Positions 58,701 through 64,000 of a stretch of DNA of 64,000 bases are shown here, piece by piece (position 1 is the stretch's first letter; each line of letters starts with the position of its first letter). A program made the position numbers and the translations under genes. The stretch covers positions 3,038,001-3,102,000 of the forward strand of contig NZ_OY726398.1 of the NCBI RefSeq assembly GCF_963378105.1, given 5' to 3'. Below the pieces are notes generated by a model, which saw only the letters and a list, made by a program, of their open reading frames with translations, made no database searches and had not been told where the DNA came from. The stretch comes from Mycolicibacter sp. MU0102 (GTDB lineage Bacteria; Actinomycetota; Actinomycetes; Mycobacteriales; Mycobacteriaceae).

Positions 58701-60430
58701 TCGTCGGATCGGTGGGAAACGCCGTTGCCGCCGTCGCCGCCCCAGCCGCCGTCGGGATGTTCGGCATATCCCTCGCCGCCGTCACCACCGCCGCCGCCGT
58801 TGCCCTCGTAGTAGCCGCCGTTCCCGCCAGCCCCGCCGTCGGCTCCGAGGCCACCATCGCCCCCGTTGCCCCCGTTGCCGATGAAATAGGCGTTGCCGCC
58901 GGCACCGCCATCGGCGCCGACCTGGGTGCTGTTCCAGCCGTCGCCACCGTTGCCGTAGATGAACCCGCCAGCACCGCCGTCGGGGTGTAGTTCCGTTCCG
59001 GTCGAGCCGTTGCAGACATAGCCGCAGACTTCGCCGCTGGCGGTCAAGCCGGCAACGTAGTTGTCGATGAATGCATCCCAGCTCTGTGGGTTTGACTCAG
59101 TCCAGCCCAGCGCGTAGGCACGATCATTGAGTGCGGCGATCTGGTCGCTGGTCAGATCGCGACCACCGAGAGCATGGATCTGCTGGTTGAACTCCGCGAT
59201 GCGCTCCGCACTGAACGCGCCCGCCCCGCCGTCACCACCGCCGGGGTTATCACCACCGCCGGGATTGTCACCGCCACCGGGCGTGACACCGCCGCCGGCA
59301 CCACCAGCACCGCCGACAGATCCGTCGTGTTGAGCACCGACACCACCGGGGGCGCCGGGCAGCGTTCCGACGTATCCGCTTGCACCACCGTGACCGCCGT
59401 CTCCTCCGACACCATTGCTACCACCGTCACCGCCGGACCCGCCCGAACCACCGGTGCCGCCGAGGCCGATGGAGCCGACTGCGGCGAAGATGCCGCCGGC
59501 ACCGCCGGCGCCGGCGTTGCCTCCATTACCACCATTACCGCCGTTAGCGCCGTTGCCGTCATCGGTGGTGGCACTGGCGCCGGCTCCGCCAACGCCACCG
59601 GTGCCACCTGCGCCGCCTACGCCACCAGCACCGGCCAGCCAACTGCTGGCACCGCCGGAGCCACCGTTACCACCATTGCCGCCGGTGCCGCCCACTTGGC
59701 CGTCGGCGGCCGAGGATAGGCCCGCACCGCCACGCCCGCCGGCGCCGCCGGCGCCACCATTGCCGAACAACACGCCGATACCGGCACCGCCGGCGCCGCC
59801 ATGGCCGCCGTCGAGGCCCGGCAGCCCGGCACCGCCCGCACCACCGTCGCCGCCGACACCCATCAGCCAGCCGCCGGCACCGCCATCACCGCCGTTCCCG
59901 CCATCAAGACCCGCACCACCGGCACCGCCGTTGCCGAACATGCTCAGCACCGAGCCGCCCACGCCACCAAACCCGTCAGCGCTGGTGCCGCCGGCGCCGC
60001 CGTCACCGAACCACAACCCACCGTTGCCGCCGGCAGCATCGGCCAACGTGCCGCCACTGATCCCATCGGCGCCATTGCCGATCAGATCCAAGCCGAACAG
60101 CAACTGCGGCAACGGGTTGATCAGGTTGTCGTCGACCCACGCCCCGAAATCACTGGTGATCCAGCTTTGCTGCAGATCATGGATCGGCAGGTAGATCCAC
60201 GAGTTGAACAGATCGGTCAGGGGGTCGAGGTCCGTCGCCGGGGCCGCCGACGCATCAGCCGAACCCAGCAGGTCAAACCAGTCGAAGGCCTCGGCCTGCG
60301 CGGCGGGAGCAACCGCCACCGGGGCCACCCCGAACGCCAGAAATGCGCCAAGTGCACCAACGGCACCCGATGCTCGCGAACCCGCCTTACCCACCCGACC
60401 AGGACAACGCTGCCCGTGACGACGCCCCAT
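55730..60430 (-). CDS. Secreted PGRS-repeat protein with C-terminal serine-hydrolase domain, no PE domain
   Basis: The 1,566-residue protein starts at ATG 60430, behind a GGGGAGGGG ribosome site; an upstream reading to 60484 lacks one. It has a signal peptide (GAVGALGAFLAFGVAPVAVA, cleavage near AQA/EAF), then a short leader (LFNSWIYLPIHDLQQSWITS), PGRS block 1 to about residue 400, a non-repeat linker (about 408-482) with CGYVC, PGRS block 2 to about 1325, and an alpha/beta hydrolase with GYSQGG (S1434), ITNGDPIPLT and DHEIHSQLCEF. There is no PE domain. DNA of the last domain is AT-richer than its neighbours. The substrate is unknown; a surface lipase or esterase is plausible. Confidence 0.88.
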   Translation of the reverse strand: MGRRHGQRCPGRVGKAGSRASGAVGALGAFLAFGVAPVAVAPAAQAEAFDWFDLLGSADASAAPATDLDPLTDLFNSWIYLPIHDLQQSWITSDFGAWVDDNLINPLPQLLFGLDLIGNGADGISGGTLADAAGGNGGLWFGDGGAGGTSADGFGGVGGSVLSMFGNGGAGGAGLDGGNGGDGGAGGWLMGVGGDGGAGGAGLPGLDGGHGGAGGAGIGVLFGNGGAGGAGGRGGAGLSSAADGQVGGTGGNGGNGGSGGASSWLAGAGGVGGAGGTGGVGGAGASATTDDGNGANGGNGGNGGNAGAGGAGGIFAAVGSIGLGGTGGSGGSGGDGGSNGVGGDGGHGGASGYVGTLPGAPGGVGAQHDGSVGGAGGAGGGVTPGGGDNPGGGDNPGGGDGGAGAFSAERIAEFNQQIHALGGRDLTSDQIAALNDRAYALGWTESNPQSWDAFIDNYVAGLTASGEVCGYVCNGSTGTELHPDGGAGGFIYGNGGDGWNSTQVGADGGAGGNAYFIGNGGNGGDGGLGADGGAGGNGGYYEGNGGGGGDGGEGYAEHPDGGWGGDGGNGVSHRSDDAGTVSTVLGGNGGAGGSSHVPEGNGGLGGFGGDAQAWQLGAATGGAGGSGGDSDFGVGGDGGRGGDATIGAVDSRRLYRTNPYDNISYEQELQKYQEVRDLVYANSISNSATAKAGNGGDGGAGYQGAGGSGGSGGDATTSGLGAVNPGNGGRGGSSLDDVLNGGWAPTGHSDGSGGWAQILNFSNTNDAVGADGGSNGGSGGGAVTYGTGNALGGAGNGYAGEGGSAWVMNGNSAAAAVGGNGGTPAYGAHEIDADSTLGLNELYASGDGGSAITWGFGTATGGNGGDGSYSGVALSDMSWLGVYHEKLLAGAGGNALIMNTGNINDAYGGRGGDGASTGGTDFYQRDTLDGGRGGNATTYGSGNASGGAGGNATTAVDAYGRLISGSGGSGGDAVIANSTSAATATGGEGGHGSYGNPNIEGSGGGDGGFGGNASTSGIGEVAPGRGGAGGGGEAAEYGGSGGLGGAALITNTANPHDAVGGEGGHYGVGQVRGGSGGSGGGATTYGTGRAIGADGQDGLTGGGHGGVAVSYGVGDAIGGTGGYGGGGRAGDGGSASSYGTGAAIGGYGGNGYIGGGGGSAGIHNSDNVRDAVGGDGGDTSGGYGGSYGGNATTNGLGGAQGGDGGRGGTDGRGGRGGDATITNEHALGDAVGGRGGDGGDGDYDRDGQPTGGTGGTGGDAYTNGAGNARGGDGGNGGYYRGYGGRGGNATVDNGDSWGSAHGGDGGNGGFGEGAAGAGGSASSAGPGTVALGDYGSGGLTAASYSLEQFWDKLHDIPNDSTGYLVQQLVDRNGAVSYVIYVKGTNFSDWVNWDANTLLDNIPAVKGDLDEIAVDRILEEFPDIRTAPVMLVGYSQGGMDVQNLAAAKGDDGLPLLTSVQQIVTFGSAVRSEGIGGIPAITLITNGDPIPLTMVGANNSLWTIPGIDDDYADHEIHSQLCEFVGICAHFDYDDYSEILYGTDILSSPHASGIEDFQQRGVSRELVIY

Positions 60431-60915
60431 CGAGATAACCCCTCCCCGAAATTTCTTAACTTCAACTGTGACCACCCTAGGCATTTTGCTACAATCCTGA
60501 GGAATTTACCACGGCTAATTCGGAAAAATGCGGACTATTGTCCCGGTCCCCAGTACTAGTGATTGCGGAAGGACCACTCCCTCGTGGGCTAGGTGTACTG
60601 ACCTGATATGTAGGCACTCTTTGTCAAGAGGCAGGTGAAAGCCGCCCCGGTTTCATGCCGGGGCGGCTTTCGTTTGATCGGTGCCAGTCAGTCGGTACGA
60701 CGGCGGTCGTTGGTCAACGACGGTGGTGTCAGACTGATATACGCGGGTTGGTTACCGCAAGACGATGGTTCGGCGCGAACGGTGGCTGCTCTCTAGGGAC
60801 GGGCGTCACAACGGCATTGCGCGAATGCTGTTGCTGCTCATAGCTGTAACGCAGGTCTAGTTCGCCTACCTCGCCGCCGACCGGCTGGCTCCGATCAAGT
60901 TTGGTTAACCGACGC
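60431..60915. other. Gene-free region between PGRS gene and IS110 gene
   Basis: About 485 bases. It holds the PGRS gene promoter and ribosome site at the left, a strong hairpin at 60637-60671, and then about 240 bases that show no convincing gene. The right part may include the 3' non-coding end of the IS110 element, where IS1111-type members carry their guide RNA, but I see no clear boundary. Confidence 0.5.
60637..60671. terminator. Strong hairpin terminator without an obvious gene
   Basis: GAAAGCCGCCCCGG and CCGGGGCGGCTTTC pair over 14 bases around a 7-base loop (TTTCATG), and GTTTG follows. It looks like a strong bidirectional terminator, but no gene ends nearby on the plus strand, and the IS110 gene on the minus strand ends about 245 bases to the right. 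Confidence 0.7.
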
Positions 60916-61998
60916 TCAGGTCAGCGTGGACAGCGACCAGCACCACCCGGCGAGTTGGCGGGCGACCGCGACGTTGGCCACGACATGGGGCTTCTTGCGT
61001 TCGTTAAACCGGCACCACTGCTGGTGCAGGCGCTGGTTTCCGGCATGACCTCGGGCCTTGAGCGCCGGGGCGACCTTGGCCCAGCGGGCGCGCATTGTCG
61101 AACCGGGATTTCGGTACGCGGTGCGGTGGTGCCAAGCCGATTCGATCAATAACCGGCGTACGTGGGCGTTGCCGGCTTTGGTGATCGAGCCCTGCACCCG
61201 GGAGGCGCCCGAGGAGTACTCAGTGGGCACCAGGCCGACGTAGGCGCCGATCGAGGACCCGGTGAACCGGGTCCAGCCACCGATCTCCACGCTGAGCGCC
61301 AGCCCGGTCAGCGCCGAGATGCCACGCAGGCAACCCAGCCGGTCGACCTGGTCAGCCCAGCGCGGTGAGGCCGCGACCATGACGATCTGCTCGTCAAGAC
61401 GATCTCTGGCCGCGGTTGCCGACAGGACCGCGTCAAAGTGGTGGTCGAAGGCGGCCGTGGTGTGGGCATCATCGAATCGTTGCCGGCGCAGCCACGTTTC
61501 GTGCACACCGGTCCAGGCATGCCCACCCGAATACACCCGGCCCTGGCGCAGCAGCAGTTTCGAGAGCCGGTGTCGTACCCGCATCAAATCGGCACGGGCG
61601 TCCTCACGGGCCCGGACCAGATCGCGTACCGCCTCCACGTCGGCGTCGGGCACAGTCACCGAGGTGACCTCGCCCAACCGCAGCAGCCGGGTCAGATGCG
61701 CGGCATCAGGAGCGTCGGTTTTGACCCGATCCCCGGCCGGGCGGATCAACTTCGACGGTGCCGCGACCACGCAGTCGATCTCGGCGGCAGCCAACGCCCG
61801 GGCCAGTCCGAACCCGGTTGGCCCGGCCTCATAGGCCACCCGCACCGGACCTCGCAACCGGTGCAACCAATCCAGGATCTCGCCGTGATCAGGACACAAC
61901 CGTGCCCGATCGACCCGACCCGTTTCTTCATCGACGGCATGCGCAACCACTGAAAGCGCGTGCACATCTAACCCGACGCTCGTACCGTTGAAACTCAC
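60916..61998 (-). CDS. IS110-family transposase 1
   Basis: The 360-residue recombinase has a DEDD RuvC-like N-terminus: GLDVHALSVVAHAV (D), RVAYEAGPTGFGLA (E), KTDAPDAAHLTRLL (D, D), and a C-terminal Tnp20 domain with the serine region (RLGCLRGISALTGLALSVEI, SIGAYVGLVPTEYSSGASRV and QGSITKAGNAHVRRLLIESA). IS110 enzymes use a bridge RNA to choose donor and target. GTG at 61998 is chosen because AGGAGG lies 7 bases upstream; a TTG at 62019 is possible. The frame is complete. The IS6110-like element begins only 67 bases from this start. Confidence 0.92.
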   Translation of the reverse strand: MSFNGTSVGLDVHALSVVAHAVDEETGRVDRARLCPDHGEILDWLHRLRGPVRVAYEAGPTGFGLARALAAAEIDCVVAAPSKLIRPAGDRVKTDAPDAAHLTRLLRLGEVTSVTVPDADVEAVRDLVRAREDARADLMRVRHRLSKLLLRQGRVYSGGHAWTGVHETWLRRQRFDDAHTTAAFDHHFDAVLSATAARDRLDEQIVMVAASPRWADQVDRLGCLRGISALTGLALSVEIGGWTRFTGSSIGAYVGLVPTEYSSGASRVQGSITKAGNAHVRRLLIESAWHHRTAYRNPGSTMRARWAKVAPALKARGHAGNQRLHQQWCRFNERKKPHVVANVAVARQLAGWCWSLSTLT

Positions 61999-62062
61999 CG
62001 GAGGCCTCCTGATCTGCAACTGTGGCTCTACCAGTGCGAGTGTTCACTCGTAACCGGCAACC

Positions 62063-62065
62063 CAC
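62063..62065. repeat. Target-site duplication CAC, left copy
   Basis: CAC directly before the left end of the IS6110-like element; the right copy is at 63396-63398. A matching 3-base repeat shows that the present ends are the original insertion junctions. Confidence 0.85.
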
Positions 62066-62116
62066 TGAATCGCCCCGGTGAGTCCGGAGGCTCCACTTCT
62101 TGTGAAGGATGGAGTC

Positions 62117-62443
62117 ATGTCAGAAGGTTCTCCGCGTAGGTACCCGGCCGAGTTGCGTTCTCGTGCGGTGCGCATGGTTGCCGAGGTCCGTCACGAGTAT
62201 CCGTCGGAATGGGCAGCGATCGAGTCGGTGGCGTCCAAGCTGGGGATCGGGACGGCGCAGACGTTGTTGAGCTGGGTCCGCAAGGACCAGGTCGATGGGG
62301 GCAAGCGCCCTGGTGTCACCTCCGAGATGGCGGAGGAACTGCGGAGGCTTCGAGCCGAGAACCGGGAGCTCAAGCGGGCTAACGAGATTCTGAAGTCGGC
62401 GTCGACTTTTTTCGCGGCGGAGCTCGACCGCCGGCCTCGTTGA
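62117..62443 (+). CDS. IS3-family transposase OrfA
   Basis: The 108-residue protein (MSEGSPRRYPAELRSRAVRM) has a helix-turn-helix and a leucine-zipper-like helix (EELRRLRAENRELKRANEIL), as in IS6110 OrfA. A T6 run followed by C at 62407-62413 is a likely -1 slip site; moving to the -1 frame there enters OrfB. The stop overlaps the OrfB start codon region. OrfA alone acts as a regulator in this family. Confidence 0.93.
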   Translation: MSEGSPRRYPAELRSRAVRMVAEVRHEYPSEWAAIESVASKLGIGTAQTLLSWVRKDQVDGGKRPGVTSEMAEELRRLRAENRELKRANEILKSASTFFAAELDRRPR

Positions 62444-63369
62444 TCTGCACCTATATCGACCAGAACAAGGATCGCTTCGGTGTCGAGCCGATCTGCCGGG
62501 TGCTGAGCGCGCACGGCGTCAAGATCGCACCGAGCACCTACTACGACGCCCATGCCCGGGGCCGCTCGGCCCGAGCTGCCGCCGACGAGGACCTCAAACC
62601 CCAGATCCGGCAGGTGTTTGAGCGCAACTACCGCGTTTACGGGGCCCGTAAAGTGTGGCTGGCCCTCAACCGTGACGGTGTGGCGGTGGCCCGCTGCACT
62701 GTGGAACGGCTGATGCGCGACATGGGCCTGCGCGGGGCGCACCGGGGCAAGGTGCGGCGCACGACCATCCCTGATCCGCAAGGCGTCAGGGCCCGTGATC
62801 TGGTCCTGCGCCAGTTCAACCCGCCCGCACCGAACCGGCTGTGGGTGGCCGACATGACCTACGTGTCGACCTGGTCAGGGTTCGTCTACGCCGCGTTCGT
62901 CATCGACACCTACTCCCGGCGGATCGTGGGGTGGCGCACCTCGACCACGATGACCAGCGCGTTGGTGCTTGATGCGATCGAGCACGCCATCTGGACTCGC
63001 CAGCGCGATGGGATCAGCGACCTGACCGGCCTGGTGCAACATCACGACAGAGGCAGTCAATACACCTCCATCGCCTACACCGAACGTCTGGCCGCAGCCG
63101 GAATCGACGCCTCAGTCGGCCGGGTCGGTGACAGTTACGACAATGCCGTCGCCGAAACCATCAACGGCCTCTACAAGACCGAACTGATCAAGCCCCGCGG
63201 CCCGTGGCGCACCATCGACCAGGTCGAAGTCGCCACCCTGGAATGGGTGGACTGGTTCAACCACCGCCGCATCAACAGCTACTGCGCCGACATGCCACCG
63301 GCCGAATATGAAGCCCTCTACTACAGTCAGCACCGAACCCAGAAAGTCACTGAGTTCTCAAACCCGTGA
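62440..63369 (+). CDS. IS3-family transposase OrfB (DDE integrase core)
   Basis: The 309-residue reading (TTG at 62440) has an HTH_21-like part (YRVYGARKVWLALNRDGVAV) and the rve integrase core: LWVADMTYVSTWSGF, VQHHDRGSQYTSIAY and DNAVAETINGLYKTELIKP give the D, D and E residues. In IS3 elements OrfB is normally made as an OrfAB fusion by -1 frameshift; the slip site at 62407-62413 is in the right frame for that. The frame is intact, so the element may be active. Confidence 0.93.
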   Translation: MICTYIDQNKDRFGVEPICRVLSAHGVKIAPSTYYDAHARGRSARAAADEDLKPQIRQVFERNYRVYGARKVWLALNRDGVAVARCTVERLMRDMGLRGAHRGKVRRTTIPDPQGVRARDLVLRQFNPPAPNRLWVADMTYVSTWSGFVYAAFVIDTYSRRIVGWRTSTTMTSALVLDAIEHAIWTRQRDGISDLTGLVQHHDRGSQYTSIAYTERLAAAGIDASVGRVGDSYDNAVAETINGLYKTELIKPRGPWRTIDQVEVATLEWVDWFNHRRINSYCADMPPAEYEALYYSQHRTQKVTEFSNP

Positions 63370-63395
63370 GCGTCCGGAAACTCCGGGGCGATTCA

Positions 63396-63398
63396 CAC
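63396..63398. repeat. Target-site duplication CAC, right copy
   Basis: CAC directly after the right end of the IS6110-like element, equal to 62063-62065. Confidence 0.85.
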
Positions 63399-63677
63399 GT
63401 CCGATTGCAGCCCGAGGCCTTCGGCCTCGAGTCAGCCCCCATACCAACTTGTTCAATGGCGGTCAGGTCATCGTGGTCTGCAGCCACGATGTCCCAGGTG
63501 CCGGTTCGGGATCGCCCGCCTTCATACCTGTCGCCCGTATGGGTTGGCTCTTAGACGGCTTGTGTCCCGAACCGGCGCCGTCGGCTGGGAGTGGCTGAAG
63601 AGAGGCCTGCAAAGCCGAAAGTTGGTGTGCCCTCCCGCTACTCATTGACCAATCGAGCGCAGGAGGAAGACCACCCC
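63399..63677 (+). ncRNA. Structured non-coding left end of IS110 gene 2, candidate bridge RNA
   Basis: The 279 bases before the second IS110 gene contain three clear pairings: CGAGGCC/GGCCTCG (63413-63429), CATCGTGG/CCACGATG (63469-63491) and a 12-base stem GCCGGTTCGGGA (63500-63511) with TCCCGAACCGGC (63565-63576). The last encloses 53 bases with an inner CATAC/GTATG hairpin. In IS110-group elements the bridge RNA lies in this position and has stems with large internal loops that base-pair with target and donor DNA. Exact ends cannot be set by eye. Confidence 0.5.
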
Positions 63678-64000
63678 GTGACTGAAGCACCACCGCCCAG
63701 CGATCGCGTCGTGATCGCAGTCGACCCGCACAAGGCATCGTGGACCGCTGCTGCCCTGAACGCTTCGCTGCGACCGCTGGGCGTTATCCGCGTTGCCGTC
63801 AGCTCAGAGGGCTACCGGCAGCTAAGACGGTTCGCCCGGCGTTGGGACGATCCTGGCTGGGCCATTGAAGGCGCAGCCGGTCTGGGCGCCCCACTGACCC
63901 GACAGCTCAGCGTCGACGGCATCGAGGTGACCGATGTCCCAGCCAAGCTGGCTGCCCGGGTGCGGATGCTGTCCACCGGCCACGGCCGTAAAACCGACGA
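63678..64000 (+). CDS. IS110-family transposase 2, truncated by window edge
   Basis: From GTG at 63678 (AGGAGG upstream at 63661) the reading gives RVVIAVDPHKASWTAAALNA, an IS110 DEDD start with VDPHK, then GWAIEGAAGLGAPLTRQLSV (E) and ends in STGHGRKTDD at the window edge, the start of the last DEDD segment. It is a different IS110 subtype from the gene at 60916, since motif wording differs throughout. The rest lies outside the window, so whether it is intact is unknown. Confidence 0.88.
   Translation, partial: MTEAPPPSDRVVIAVDPHKASWTAAALNASLRPLGVIRVAVSSEGYRQLRRFARRWDDPGWAIEGAAGLGAPLTRQLSVDGIEVTDVPAKLAARVRMLSTGHGRKTD

Larger units (their letters stand above)
62066..63395. mobile_element. 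IS6110-like IS3-family insertion sequence with intact ends
   Basis: Both ends begin TGAATCGCCCCGG, followed by TCCGG and GCTC further in. The element is 1,330 bases and is flanked by CAC on each side (62063-62065 and 63396-63398), a 3-base target duplication that fits IS3 elements. The end sequence and both ORFs resemble IS6110. It lies between two IS110-family genes. Confidence 0.95.

Noticed and set aside
56400..60100. CRISPR or simple tandem DNA repeat in the Gly-rich region
   Set aside because: Repeats are at protein level with varying codons and no uniform repeat-spacer pattern.
59415..60194. Proline-rich plus-strand frame opposite the PGRS repeats
   Set aside because: Pro-Pro-Ala repeats arise from reading GGC-rich Gly codons in reverse; not a gene.
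55730..60430. Labelling the large Gly-rich gene as PE_PGRS
   Set aside because: No PE domain is visible; the N-terminus is a signal peptide followed by an unrelated leader.
60680..60915. Gene fragment between the orphan terminator and IS110 gene 1
   Set aside because: No frame shows a family motif; treated as possible IS110 end or remnant without a call.

Overview
The window is a high-GC actinobacterial chromosome segment from a mycobacterium (Mycobacterium sensu lato). The backbone follows, in order, the M. tuberculosis region Rv3012c to Rv3045: gatC, an ACT-domain gene, ligA, lpqA, mnmA, iscS, etfA/etfB, the methylglucose lipopolysaccharide (MGLP) genes Rv3030-Rv3032, Rv3034c to Rv3038c, echA17, a Nudix gene, an ABC ATPase, serB2, ctaD, fecB and adhC. 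Signal-peptide PE-PPE-domain and PGRS proteins and an IS6110-like element also point to mycobacteria. I saw no rRNA, tRNA or CRISPR array.

Layout. 1-6100: gatC start, ACT protein, NAD-dependent DNA ligase, an ArsR/SRPBCC pair with two operator-like palindromes, a MetE-like protein and lipoprotein LpqA. The ESX/PE/PPE block that follows lpqA in M. tuberculosis is absent; a 64-base palindromic repeat lies there. 6100-13100: the tRNA thiolation pair mnmA-iscS, an acyltransferase pair resembling ornithine-lipid enzymes, a complete IS30-family element and two SDR-type oxidoreductases. 13200-17800: a large LuxR-type ATPase regulator and the electron-transfer flavoprotein operon, with a strong hairpin at their junction. 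17900-21600: MGLP genes (methyltransferase, GH57, GT4).

21600-33640 is an accessory block between the Rv3032-like and Rv3034c-like genes. It carries an NDMA-type alcohol dehydrogenase, a Baeyer-Villiger monooxygenase, two paralogous TetR regulators, a haloalkane-dehalogenase-like hydrolase with an HxlR regulator, an esterase, an aldehyde dehydrogenase, an LLM flavin monooxygenase, a methyltransferase, a PPOX-type enzyme and an FAD oxidoreductase. Ketone to ester (BVMO), ester to alcohol plus acid (esterase), alcohol to aldehyde (ADH) and aldehyde to acid (ALDH) form a plausible catabolic route. The BVMO promoter and the ALDH/LLM divergent promoter share a 20-base palindrome identical at 19 positions, so one TetR regulon is likely.

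33640-51800: return to the conserved backbone, interrupted by three tandem secreted histidine-phosphatase paralogues, one without its second catalytic histidine. 51800-55500: two MFS transporters, a GntR regulator and a DoxX-like protein. 55700-60430: a 1,566-residue secreted protein with no PE domain, two Gly-rich repeat blocks and a C-terminal serine-hydrolase domain encoded by AT-richer DNA. 60900-64000: an IS cluster, with an IS6110-like element (intact ends, CAC target duplication) between two IS110-family genes; the second is preceded by a structured non-coding region that is a candidate bridge RNA.
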